This document shows, in pieces, positions 53,233 to 64,000 of a stretch of DNA of 64,000 bases (position 1 is its first letter; each line of letters starts with the position of its first letter). The position numbers and the translations under genes were made by a program. The notes below the pieces were generated by a model. The model saw nothing but the letters and a program-made list of their open reading frames with translations. It made no database searches and had not been told where the DNA came from. Origin of the DNA: Populus alba (taxonomy: Eukaryota > Streptophyta > Magnoliopsida > Malpighiales > Salicaceae); NCBI RefSeq assembly GCF_005239225.2, contig NC_133291.1, forward strand, positions 248,001 to 312,000. Direction: 5' to 3'.

Positions 53233-55048
53233 TGAAACTGAGAGGGGGTGGCAGAAACCATGAGAAGTAATATTTTCCAGTTACAGGTGACTGGCATGTT
53301 ATCTTGTTTTACAGTACTAAAGGTTCCTGATTAGATTTACTTCTTTTACCAATATTTACTCCATTTATATGAATTTTGTTTTTTTACCCTCATTTCAGGT
53401 TGCACGAAGTAGATATTCCTTCTGCAGATTCAAGCAGCAGCAGCAGCAGCAATAATAATAATAATAATGAGTGTTATTCTGTTTTTAATTCCAACTACTA
53501 GCACTTTCTTTTCCTTGCTGAAATGTACTTGAATCTTAATGTTTTTCATGTTTTGTTTATCTTGGTGTGTGCAAATTACTTGTCAAACTATGTTACGTTA
53601 CATAAAATTACTATCATTTGTTATTATGTCATGATAAAAATAATAATAATAATAATAATAAAAACCAAGAAAACATATCCTCGTACCTACTATTTTGAAG
53701 GTATTGTGGGAATATATTATATTATATTTGACTAGTGAAAAAAAATATTTAGTTTATTATAATATAAATATTAAAAATTATCCAATATAAGTCTAGAATG
53801 CATATAATTTTAAATTTATAAAATATATAAATTAAATTAAAGACAAATATATTTTTAACATAAATATAATAAAAAGAATACTGAAACACATACTAAGTAT
53901 GTACATTCAATTTTTTATGTCTTTTCATTAGGATGGGTTCTTATTTGTATATTCTTATTCTGTATTTTATCAAACTCTTATTTGTAGAGACAACATAGTT
54001 TTTTATTTATGTGGAAGCTATAAATATTTTAATTTTATTTGTTATGATATTCATAAATGGTTAATAATATTATAAAGATTTAATTGCAATATATATAAAT
54101 TAAAGTTTTTGGCATGCATTCTAATAATAATGCTCAAATTAAAAAAAAAAAAAATTTATTATTGTCAATGATGAATCAAATTGTCCTTATAAGACTTTAT
54201 TGATTTGAAAGAAAAAAACCAAAATATAAAAAAAAATGAAAATATTAAAAATAAAATGAGAAAGATTGTGAAAAAATCTAAAAAAAATTAAGATAAAAAC
54301 TCTATTATCCTCTTTATAGTAAATTTTAAAAGTTAAAAAGTTAAAAAAAATTAATAAGAATTAATTTATACTATTATTAAATTAGCCAGAATTAAATCTA
54401 GAAAAATCATGAATATTTTAAAATTAATTTCTAATTCATCCATAATTTATTCAAATATGTTAATTAAATAAATTTGGAACATAAATAACAAAAATTAACT
54501 TTAAAACTGTCATGAAAACTGATATTTTTTTGTATCTATTTTCATCTCTCCAAGTAACCATGTATATATCTCATAAGTCCTGAAAGAGTAACTAAACCGC
54601 AAGATGCTCTCCTTTAATCCTTACCCTTTTTTCCTCTTTAAAACAAATGGTTGATCCTGACCTTTTCCTTAACTTTCTTGTGCAATATTGACATTTAGAT
54701 GGTAGCCTTCACTCGTCTTCCATGTGACTTGTGTATTAAAACAGTGTGTTTTCAAAGAAAATTTGGCATTGAGAATAATCTAAGACATTTAAGATCAAAT
54801 ATTTAATTTAATAGATCTGTAACCTAATTGAACATTTAGCATAGATTAGGGACTAAATTAGGTTTCCTTGTGATATGAAAGTGTGGCAGAGACGAAGCTT
54901 CCCGCCGACCCTTCACTCGTCTTCCATGTGACTTCTTTTCTTTTCTTTTAAGATGGGGACCCGCCTTGGCATCTTCCTTGTTCATTCATTCATGAAGGCC
55001 TCCCAGGAAACTGCCTGACAGGTCCTGGAAAGAGGCTTGCGAAGTTGC
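53233..55048. other. AT-rich spacer with microsatellites
   Basis: An (AGC)n/(AAT)n run lies at about 53442-53468 and a second (AAT)n at about 53637-53661. From 53700 to 54600 the DNA is over three-quarters A/T with no coding signal. The phrase 'cttcactcgtcttccatgtgacttgt' near 54708 recurs near 54911, a short direct repeat. Confidence 0.5.
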
Positions 55049-55569
55049 ATGGCGACTTCCTAGCAATTCCTCGGTTCATTTTGAATGTTTCTCTCTGTTT
55101 ATATATACCAGACACGGCAAAACTTAGGCCAAATCCACTTGGGAAGGTAAAGTGGGTTTGAAATAAAAAATGGGGGCGATGCAAATATTTGATGTCCGAG
55201 ACAAGCTGAGAAGAAAAGAAGACGCAAGATCATTATGTCCATGCTGTGGAGGGCCAGTGATGGCAATGGATTATGATTCGCATTTATACTTCTGCTTCAT
55301 CCCAATCTCCCAGAAAGTCAAGAGGAAGTTTTCCTGCGTTGTCTGCTCCAGACGACTGGTTCTTGCTCAATGATCTTTAATCTCTCCACACAGTCTTGAA
55401 TATATCGTCATATCCAGTGCCGGGCAAGCCCTCTGTATCTCAATGTGATCAGGGTCATGCTAGCTTCTGTGCGTTGATGTCTGATGAAAATAATATACAT
55501 CTGTGATTTGCAGACAGCATATATATATATATATATATATCATGTAATATTGTTTATAGTGATTCCCAG
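55049..55569. repeat. Duplicated flank B, copy 2
   Basis: Matches 47999-48507. The (AT)n run at 55520-55541 is longer than in copy 1. It carries the intact small gene. Confidence 0.9.
55170..55373 (+). CDS. Small Cys-rich protein (67 aa), function unknown
   Basis: The protein starts MGAMQIFDVRDKLRRKEDAR and has two cysteine pairs, CPCCGG near residue 24 and FSCVVCSRR near residue 58, with a lone Cys between, which would suit a small zinc-binding knuckle. It is basic, with no signal peptide or membrane segment. A TATATATA at 55100-55107 lies about 65 bases upstream. The coding frame is open here while the second copy at 48119 has a one-base insertion, so this one is likely the functional copy. 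I believe similar short proteins occur widely in plants, but I know of no assigned function. Confidence 0.7.
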   Translation: MGAMQIFDVRDKLRRKEDARSLCPCCGGPVMAMDYDSHLYFCFIPISQKVKRKFSCVVCSRRLVLAQ

Positions 55570-56341
55570 GTAGCTGTAATGCTTGTTATGGTATATGAAC
55601 ATCAACTGGCTTCGTCATCAATGTCACAGTGTTCCCCTGCATTCAAGCGCAGCTCATCTTCAAATTTTTATAATGTTAAGGTTGGGATATGAATTAATTT
55701 ATAACCACCGCTTTTATAATCCATGCGTTCTGGAGATTTGAGGAATTTTTCGCCAATTTAGCTCCCAGTTTATTGTCTTTTCTTAGGGTTTATATCAAGT
55801 AGTGTTTGGTATTATATTAGACAGATTTCTCTCAAGTATTCACACATGGTTTTTTGACACAGCCATAATGGAAGTTAGATCATGTAGTTTCTCGCAGTTG
55901 AGAACTTTGATTTTGAACTAAAAGATGCTTAACTGAACTCTTCGTTACGTTGCTTAGCCCCTGGGAACAAAAACATGAGTCATAGAAACCCTTTTATTTC
56001 AGCAACAAAAAGTTGTTGTACGTGCTTAATTTTTGTATTTTAAAATATTTTTGAAAAATAAATATCCCTTTTGATTTTTTTTCAAGTGAAAAACATTTAA
56101 AAAACAACTATCATACTCTTAAATTAAGATAGATTTCAAGATTAACAAAAGTTATTCTAAAATAAAATTTAAAAAAAATGTATCGCATTACGAAAAAAAT
56201 ACCATGCACTAATAATCTTGAATGTAATGGGGGATCTTAACCATATAAATGAAAGGGGTATGGAATTTGAAAAAGGAGCTAAAGAATGAGAAATTCTCTA
56301 TAATTTTTTATTATTATTATTTGGACATTTAAATGGGTCAT
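55570..56341. other. Intergenic
   Basis: No gene seen. AT-rich repeat-like sequence at about 56010-56130 includes 'aagtgaaaaacatttaaaaaacaac', related to the MITE-like family. Confidence 0.45.
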
Positions 56342-56363
56342 AGCCCAAATCTAAGTTTGGGCC
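56342..56363 (+). promoter_or_regulatory. Site II motifs of the uL30 promoter
   Basis: AGCCCA (56342-56347, i.e. TGGGCT on the other strand) and TGGGCC (56358-56363) form a pair. Site II (TGGGCC/T) elements are bound by TCP factors and are typical of plant ribosomal protein promoters. Confidence 0.7.
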
Positions 56364-56531
56364 TTCTTCCACTCTCATAACTTAAAATATAATTCTCCCA
56401 TATATTAACGGCCTAGATCACTTATCCCTTAAAAAGCCCTTCACAATCGCCAGGTCCAAAAAATTAAAGCAACCTCAAAACCCTCTGTAATTACACAACA
56501 CTCTCTGTCTCCTGCTATATACTCTCCTTAA

Positions 56532-56540
56532 AAACCCTAA
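56532..56540 (+). promoter_or_regulatory. Telo-box of the uL30 promoter/leader
   Basis: AAACCCTAA, the plant telo-box, sits near the likely transcription start in a C/T-rich context (aaccctaacccttcctct). Together with the site II pair it is the usual combination for ribosomal protein genes. Confidence 0.75.
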
Positions 56541-56918
56541 CCCTTCCTCTCTGATCCTCTACAGCACGAGCAGAGCTTAAACCAGGCACGTTCTTATCTC
56601 GGTGAGTCAACTTGGATCCTGCACTCAAATCTCCCTTGTATTTCACTTCCATTTCTCTCTCTCGATCTACTTGAACCCCTGCCGCTTTGGTATTCAGCTT
56701 GTCGTTAAATCTTATTTCTAATGGCTTATTTTCAAAAAAGTTTTTATTTTTGAATCACGATTTATTTTAGCAGGGTTAATTATTAATTATTTTTAGCTAT
56801 TAATTATAAATAGGAATTTTGTTTTTTTTTTAGGAATAGATTTTGAGGAATTTTGTTGTTGATCATTGATGATTTTGAGGGGTTGTGTTAGCGGGGAGAT
56901 TGTTAAAATTGTTCAGGG

Positions 56919-58388
<1,470 letters not shown>

Positions 58389-60560
58389 GTTTTGGCAGGC
58401 TTTTGTTATTTAGTTGTCTGAGGTGACGGAAGAAATCTGAGATTAAAGAAGTTTAATGGGTTTAGTTAAGAATATTTTTTAAATTGAGGTTATAAAATAA
58501 CTATAAAATATATTAATATATATATTAATATTAATGGTTTTAAATTTAAATATTACATATTTAACTACTATTATTATATCATAAAATAAATAATATTTTA
58601 TATAAAATATTTTTTATTATTTCATTAAACTATTTATAATTTTATTATGTATAAAATTTTTATGACAAGAATATTATCAGGAATAAAATTGATATTATAG
58701 TATGAGTAAATTCAATTCATTCTAAATTAGTTTTTTTAAAAAAAAATTATTGTTCAAAGTAAACAGAATGAGTGAAATCAATTCATTATATTGGTTTTTC
58801 AAACAAATTTTTAAAAAAAAACTATTCACTTTAATAAACAGTGGAGAAAAGAAAAGCAACTAAAAGCTGTTTTGATTTTACTTGTGTTTTAAATGTAATA
58901 TCTTCATTAGAAATAAATTGTGTTTTTTATATTTATCAAATAATTTTTTGGCTATGGTTATTTCAAATATAGAAGCAATTCCCATTAAAAATAAATTATG
59001 TTTTTGTATTTATCAAATACAAAATTAAACTGTGGTTACTTCAAACATAAAAGTAATATGTTTGGGATTGGTTTGAAAAGCGCTTTTCATAAAATTTGAA
59101 ATTTTTTTTTTTTTTGTTTTAGCTTGGAAGTAATATGTTTTTGATGTTTTCAAATCATTTTGATGTGCTGATCTCAAAAATGATTTTTAAAAAATAAAAA
59201 AATATTATTGGCATGCTTTTCTAAGTGAAAAGCACTTTAAACAGCAACCACACTTCCAAACACCCTAGGCAAATAAAAGGTTGCTTACATTTCCTCATTC
59301 TCCATCTCCCTCGTGCTTCCATTGGAATGGTCTGTTGGGAAACAGAAATAACTTAGCTATTTTTAACCATGTTCTTTTGTCAAGTGGAGAGCTTGAGGTA
59401 TTGCTCAAGTAGCACTTTGTTTCTCTAGCTCTTTCATTCACCTGTAATAACGGGCGAGCTCACGTGAGAAATGAGTGATACCAATGGGATGGATTTTTAG
59501 CACGTTGATGCTCATAATCAATATCTATAATTTGTCTATTATTCATCAAAAAAAATATCATTTGTCTAAATTCTATCAATTATTCAACGTCAGATGATAT
59601 ATATTGCATATATAAAAATTATTTTATATTAAACAATTAATAGTATGTACGATTTTAATACTACACACATGGATAGTATTTGCAATGTCACTGTGCAACA
59701 CCTTTTTATATATGTGTGGTTGGATTTTGAATCGGACTGGTAATCCTCATGCTATATATAACTCGTTTGAGTGAATTATTTTGAATATGATATAGAATGA
59801 TATTTTATTAAAAAAAAAAAAAACATTCGAGTTTGTATAGATTAGAATCTATCGGATTGGATTTTAAAATGCTCTCCCGTGAAATTTGATTCGTTGGAAA
59901 TCCACGAATCGAGGCCTGCATAACTGCCGTCCAATGTTAGAGGGGATATCAAGATTTTCGAAACATTTTCAAGAGCATTAAAAATGAAGTGTGTGAAATC
60001 CAGCTCATTATCGTGAAAGGAGCAGAAAATGCACTAAAGAAACTGGTCACATTGCTCCACTACCGTTTTGTATTGCCATCGTATTCATTCTTCTACCATC
60101 TTGTCTGCTCTCAACCACCCATCTTGGACAACTTGTAACACTTGACATGCTTTGTTTCCAAGTAGCCCATTAGCTTCTTTTTCACAGTTTTTTACTTTAT
60201 CTTTTTAGGGTCGCACAATCATATACACCTGTGCTCCGCTGGGGATTGAATTGTTTTTTTTTAAAAAAAAATTAAAAATATGAAGATATTTTGATAACAT
60301 CATTAAATCCAATCAAGCAGGCAATCTTGAAATCTGTCAATACAGCTCTCTGCCTAGCTTGAGTCCTGAATTAAATCGTGCAGGAGCTGATAATATTAGA
60401 TGATTTCAAAATCAATCATCAATACTAAAATAATTATTTATTTAAAATCACGATAACTATATAAAAAGTATAAAATAAAAATAAACCATAAATTTTATTT
60501 ATCAACCAATTCAATATTGAATAAGAGTGAAATAAAAAAATAATTAGAAAAATAAATGAC
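58389..60560. other. Gene-free AT-rich region
   Basis: After the uL30 3' UTR no gene is supported. It contains one MITE-like copy (59.06-59.27 kb). The rest is low-complexity A/T sequence and unique DNA without coding signal. Confidence 0.5.
59060..59270. mobile_element. MITE-like AT-rich repeat copy (opposite orientation)
   Basis: It contains 'caaatcattttgatgtgctgatctcaaaaatgatttttaaaaaat' and 'ctaagtgaaaagcactttaaacagcaac', then 'cttccaaacaccc'. These are the reverse complements of phrases at 24.62-24.84 kb. Confidence 0.55.
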
Positions 60561-62300
60561 CGGAAACTAAAAAAAAACATATCAAGTTTGACGGGCAGGC
60601 CCATCAAACTAGTAATTTGGATAGCTTGGTCAAGGTTATCGAGACCTTTTTTTCAAAACCATGATAGCCTCATAAAAAGTAAAGCAAAATAAATTATGAA
60701 GCTTAATTCTCAAATAGTCCAGTATCAAATTATGAAATTAAAAAAAATATAAAAAAAACTTAAAAGTTAAACTTAAAACTTAAAAAAAAAACTTAAAAAA
60801 CTGTATTGTGCAGTCAACAGTCAAAGGTATAAAAACGAAAAAAGAAACAAAAAGAAAAAACTAAAGGCATCAAACGATAACTAAATAGAAAAAAATTTAA
60901 TATTAATGAACTAAATTAAATAAAAAATATTAATTAAAAAAAAAAAAACATATAAGAGGAAAAAAGTTAATGAAGAAAGAGAAAAAAAATTCTTAATTAA
61001 CTATGAATCAACTGGGTTAACCTATCAAAATTTGGGATCTGTGTCATAAAAGTCTGATAATTAAATAGAAAAAAAATTAATATTAAAAAAAAAAAAATAA
61101 AAAAAGAAAGAAAAAAAAAAAAAAACTAAAGGCATCATTTTTTTCACTGTAGATTGCGCTGTGCAGTCCACGATAAAGGGCTTAAAAAGGAAAAGAAAAA
61201 GAAAAAAAAATAAAGGCACATGCCACGGGTAAATTTTTTTTTCTTGCATAAAAAATATCAAAAAAATGTTAAGATCTAAGAGTGTTAGGTTTTTCTGTAA
61301 AGATATACCCAAAAGCCTTGGGTTTAGCTACAACGCTTGACCCAAAAGTAATATTAATAATAATATTAAACTTACATGACTCAAGTTTAAATGAGTCTGA
61401 CTGCAACATTAGACCAATAGCCTTGGATGTGGGTTTGGCTGCAAAAATTGTGTCATAAAAGTGTGATAATTAAATAGATTAACTAAAAAGAAAAAAAACA
61501 CCAACATGAAAAAAAAAAACTAATGAAAAAAAAATTTTGAATTAACTGGGTTAATCCGTTAAACCTGGAATTCGCGTCATGAAAGTTTGATAACTGCGTA
61601 GAAAAAAAAAATTGACGGCTTAACCCATAATTAATTTGGTTAATCCATGAAACCAGGTTAACCCATAATTAATTTAACAAAATAAATTAAACGAAAAAAT
61701 AATTAAAAAAGAAAAACCAGAAAAAAAAAATCTGGGTTAACCCATTAAACCCGGAATGTGTATTATAAAAGTTTGAGATAGAAAAAAAATTAACATTAAC
61801 AAATTTTTTTAAAAAAAAAATCCATTAAAAAAACAAAGAAAAAAAAATTAAAACAGGAAAAAAACAAACAAACGAAAAAAAAAATGACAGCAAAATCCAT
61901 TAAACAAAACAAAGAAAAAATGAAGAAAAAAAAACCTAAGAAAAAAAATGGAAAAAAAATGACAACTCAATTTTTACTGTTAATTTGGTTAACCTATGAA
62001 ATCAGGTTAACCATAATTAATTTAACAAAATAAATTAAACAAAAATTAATTAAAAAGAAAAACCAGAAAAAAAAAATCTGGGTTAACCTATTAAACCCGG
62101 AATGTGTGTTATAAAAGTTTGAGATAGAAAAAAAATTTAACATTAACAAAAAAAATTTAAAAAAAAATCCATTAGAAAAAACAAAGAAAAAATGAAGAAA
62201 AAAACAAAAAAAAAAAAAAAACAAAAACAAACGGAAAAAAATAACAGCAAAATCCATTAAAAAAAAAACCGGAAAAAAGAATGACAGCATGATAGCTCAG

Positions 62301-62339
62301 CTTTTACTGTGGACTGTATAGTGCAGTCCACAGTAAAAG
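62301..62339. repeat. 16-bp-arm inverted repeat in the array
   Basis: CTTTTACTGTGGACTG (62301-62316) pairs exactly with 62324-62339 across a 7-base loop. It is followed by 'ctcttttagctatatactag'. Confidence 0.92.
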
Positions 62340-62362
62340 TCTGAGCTCTTTTAGCTATATAC

Positions 62363-62394
62363 TAGTTATATGCCCCGCGCGATGCCGCGGGTCA
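62363..62394. other. GC-rich motif after the repeat-unit end
   Basis: 'atatgccccgcgcgatgccgcgggtc' stands out in A-rich DNA and contains near-palindromic CCGCGCGATGCCGCGG. Comparable motifs mark transposon ends in several plant genomes. It is the only strongly GC-rich spot in this 3.5 kb. Confidence 0.4.
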
Positions 62395-63932
62395 ATTATT
62401 TTTTGCATTTCAAAAATAGTCAGGATCTAAAAAATGTTAGGTTTTTTTACAAAATTTTACCCAAGAGTCTTAGGTTTGGTTGCAACGTCTAATCCAAGAG
62501 TAATATTTATAATATTAACAATAACATTAAACTTGGATTAACCCTTAGCATAAAAGTGTTTGGACTACAATACCAAACCCAATAGCATTGGACGCGGGTT
62601 TAACTGCAAGGCCGTATCATAAAAATATGATAATTAAATAGATTAGTTAAAAAAAAAACAAAAAAAAAAAAAACCAACAGGAAGAAAAAAACTAATGAAG
62701 AAAAAGAAAAAAAAATATGAATTAATTGGGTTAACCCTTCAAACCAGGTTAACCCGTTATACCTTGAATTCGCATCGTGAAAGTTTGATAATTAAAAAAT
62801 GAAAAAAACAAATTAATGGGTTAACCCAGAATTAACCGGGCTAACTCGTTAAACCAGGTTAACCTGTCAAACCCGGAATCTGTATCATGAAAGTTTGATA
62901 ACTAAATAGAAAAAAATTTAACATCAACAATTTAAATTAAATGAAAAAAATTAATTTAAAATAAAAAAAACAGCACAAAAAATAAATTTCAGGTTAACTC
63001 GTCAAACCAAGTTAACTTGTTAAACCCTAGATCGGTGTCATGAATGTCTGGTAACTAAATAAAAAAAAGTGAACATTAACAAACTTAACTAAATGAAAAA
63101 AATTAATTAAAAAGAAAAAAATCAAAAAAACTAATCCGGGTTAACTTGTCAAACCATGTTAACCCGTTAAATTCAGAATTTGTATCATGTAAGTCTGATA
63201 ACTAAATAAAAAAAAAAATTAACATTAACAAACTAAATTAAATAAAAAATTTATGAAAATAAAAATAAATAAATAAATTAACGGGTCAACCCAGAATTAA
63301 CTGGGGTTCTCCCGTGAAACCAGGTTAACCCGTGAAACTCGGGATATATGTCATGAAAGTCTAATAACTAAATAGAAAGAAATTTAACATTAACAAACTA
63401 AACTAAACGAAAAAAAATTAATTAAAAAGAAAAAAAGAAAAAAAAAGCAATTCTATTTTAACTTGTCAAACCAAGTTAACCCGTTAAATCCGGTAAACGT
63501 ATAATGAAAATCTGACAACTAAACAAAAAAAAATTAAACATTAATAAACTAAATTAAACAAAAAAATTTTGTTAAAAAAAAAACAAAGGAAGTAGCAAAA
63601 AAAAATCCCAAAAAACATAAAAAAAAAAGGCTAAAAAAACTAAGACAAAAAAAAAAAAAAAAAAAAACGCCTAAGGAATCAGTGTTTTTACTGTGGAAAT
63701 GAAAAAATTAATTAAAAAGAAAAACCAGAAAAAAAATTCTAAGTTAACCCGTTAAATTTGGAATGCGTTTTATAAAAGTTTGAGAGAGAAAAAAATTTAA
63801 CATTAACAAAAAAAAAAATTTAAAAAATATCCATTAAAAAAACAAAGAAAAAATAAAGAAAAAGAAACTTTTTTTAAAAAAAAAAGGGACAGCTCAGAAA
63901 AAAAAAAAAAAAAAAACATTGCTTTACAGGGA

Positions 63933-63979
63933 CAGTGTTTTACTGTGGACTGCACTGTGCAGTCCACAGTAAAACACTG
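63933..63979. repeat. Perfect 23+1+23 inverted repeat in the array
   Basis: The arm starting CAGTGTTTTACTGTGGACTG (63933-63955) is repeated in exact reverse complement at 63957-63979 around a single T. It is followed by 'ccttttagctatatacta', the same trailer as the palindrome at 62.3 kb. Confidence 0.95.
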
Positions 63980-64000
63980 ATGCCTTTTAGCTATATACTA

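Larger units (their letters stand above)
60560..64000. repeat. Degenerate ~155-bp repeat array with palindromes
   Basis: A motif 'ggttaacccgttaaaccc.gaat..gt.tcatgaaagt.tgataactaaata', followed by A-rich filler with 'aacattaacaaactaaatt', recurs at least ten times (for example near 61010, 61545, 61733, 62082, 62735, 62835, 62990, 63140, 63300, 63455 and 63735). Spacing is near 150-160 bp between 62.83 and 63.5 kb and irregular elsewhere. Two strong palindromes and weaker versions sit between groups. There is no coding capacity. This looks like a tandemly amplified non-autonomous transposon or satellite. The array may run past the window end. Confidence 0.8.

Noticed and set aside
61061..62290. 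Minus-strand frames rich in Phe/Leu
   Set aside because: They are poly-A/T tracts read as poly-Phe/Lys; repeat DNA, not protein.
62340..62370. Helitron 3' end (hairpin followed by CTAG and T)
   Set aside because: The hairpin is ~25 bases from CTAG, farther than the usual ~10-12, and no 5' TC end was found; mentioned only as a test for the repeat array.

Overview
This is a plant nuclear window, most likely from a poplar or close relative (Salicaceae). The evidence is introns with GT..AG borders, AT-rich intergenic DNA, plant-only gene families (B-box, MCTP, GT14, F-box/FBA, LRR receptor kinases) and plant transposon types (a Ty3/gypsy solo LTR, a TRIM and a tRNA-derived SINE). The species call is inference. 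No bacterial operon, CRISPR array or virus is visible.

Layout, left to right. 1-2 kb: window edge, no convincing gene. 2.1-6.2 kb (-): a nine-exon plastid-type FMN-binding split-barrel/DUF2470 protein. 7.6-9.2 kb (+): a four-exon GT14 glucuronosyltransferase. 11.1-13.8 kb (+): a GDP-mannose pyrophosphorylase with a leader intron and a duplicated C-terminal segment. 14.6-19.4 kb (+): a tandem pair of F-box genes; the first is broken by a solo LTR and a 291-bp TRIM, the second is intact. 20.7-21.4 kb (-): a single B-box (BBX32-type) gene. 21.4-24.9 kb: gene-poor, MITE-like repeats. 24.9-27.1 kb: a decayed F-box relic. 27.7-30.2 kb (-): an MCTP gene whose leader intron carries two perfect palindromes. 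31.1-32.4 kb: relics of a serine carboxypeptidase and of ribosomal protein eL42. 33.9-39.0 kb (+): a 14-exon class I alpha-mannosidase. 39.7 kb: a SINE. 40.4 kb: an F-box fragment. 43.3-55.6 kb: a duplicated block holding a PEPR-like receptor kinase, a frameshifted class XII receptor kinase, and two copies (one frameshifted, one intact) of a small Cys-rich gene. 56.3-58.4 kb (+): ribosomal protein uL30/L7 with telo-box and site II promoter motifs. 58.4-64 kb: gene-free, A-rich, with ~155-bp repeats and long palindromes.

The split-barrel protein, BBX32, MCTP and mannosidase genes recall two Arabidopsis segments, At3g21140-21160 and At1g51560-51590 (locus numbers from memory). This looks like an ancestral block that has fractionated in Arabidopsis but stayed together here. 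GDP-mannose synthesis, Golgi mannose trimming and GT14 glycosylation are all sugar-nucleotide or glycan functions, but nothing shows that they are co-regulated. The receptor-kinase and F-box regions are the fast-evolving part of the window, with duplication, frameshifts and transposon insertions.
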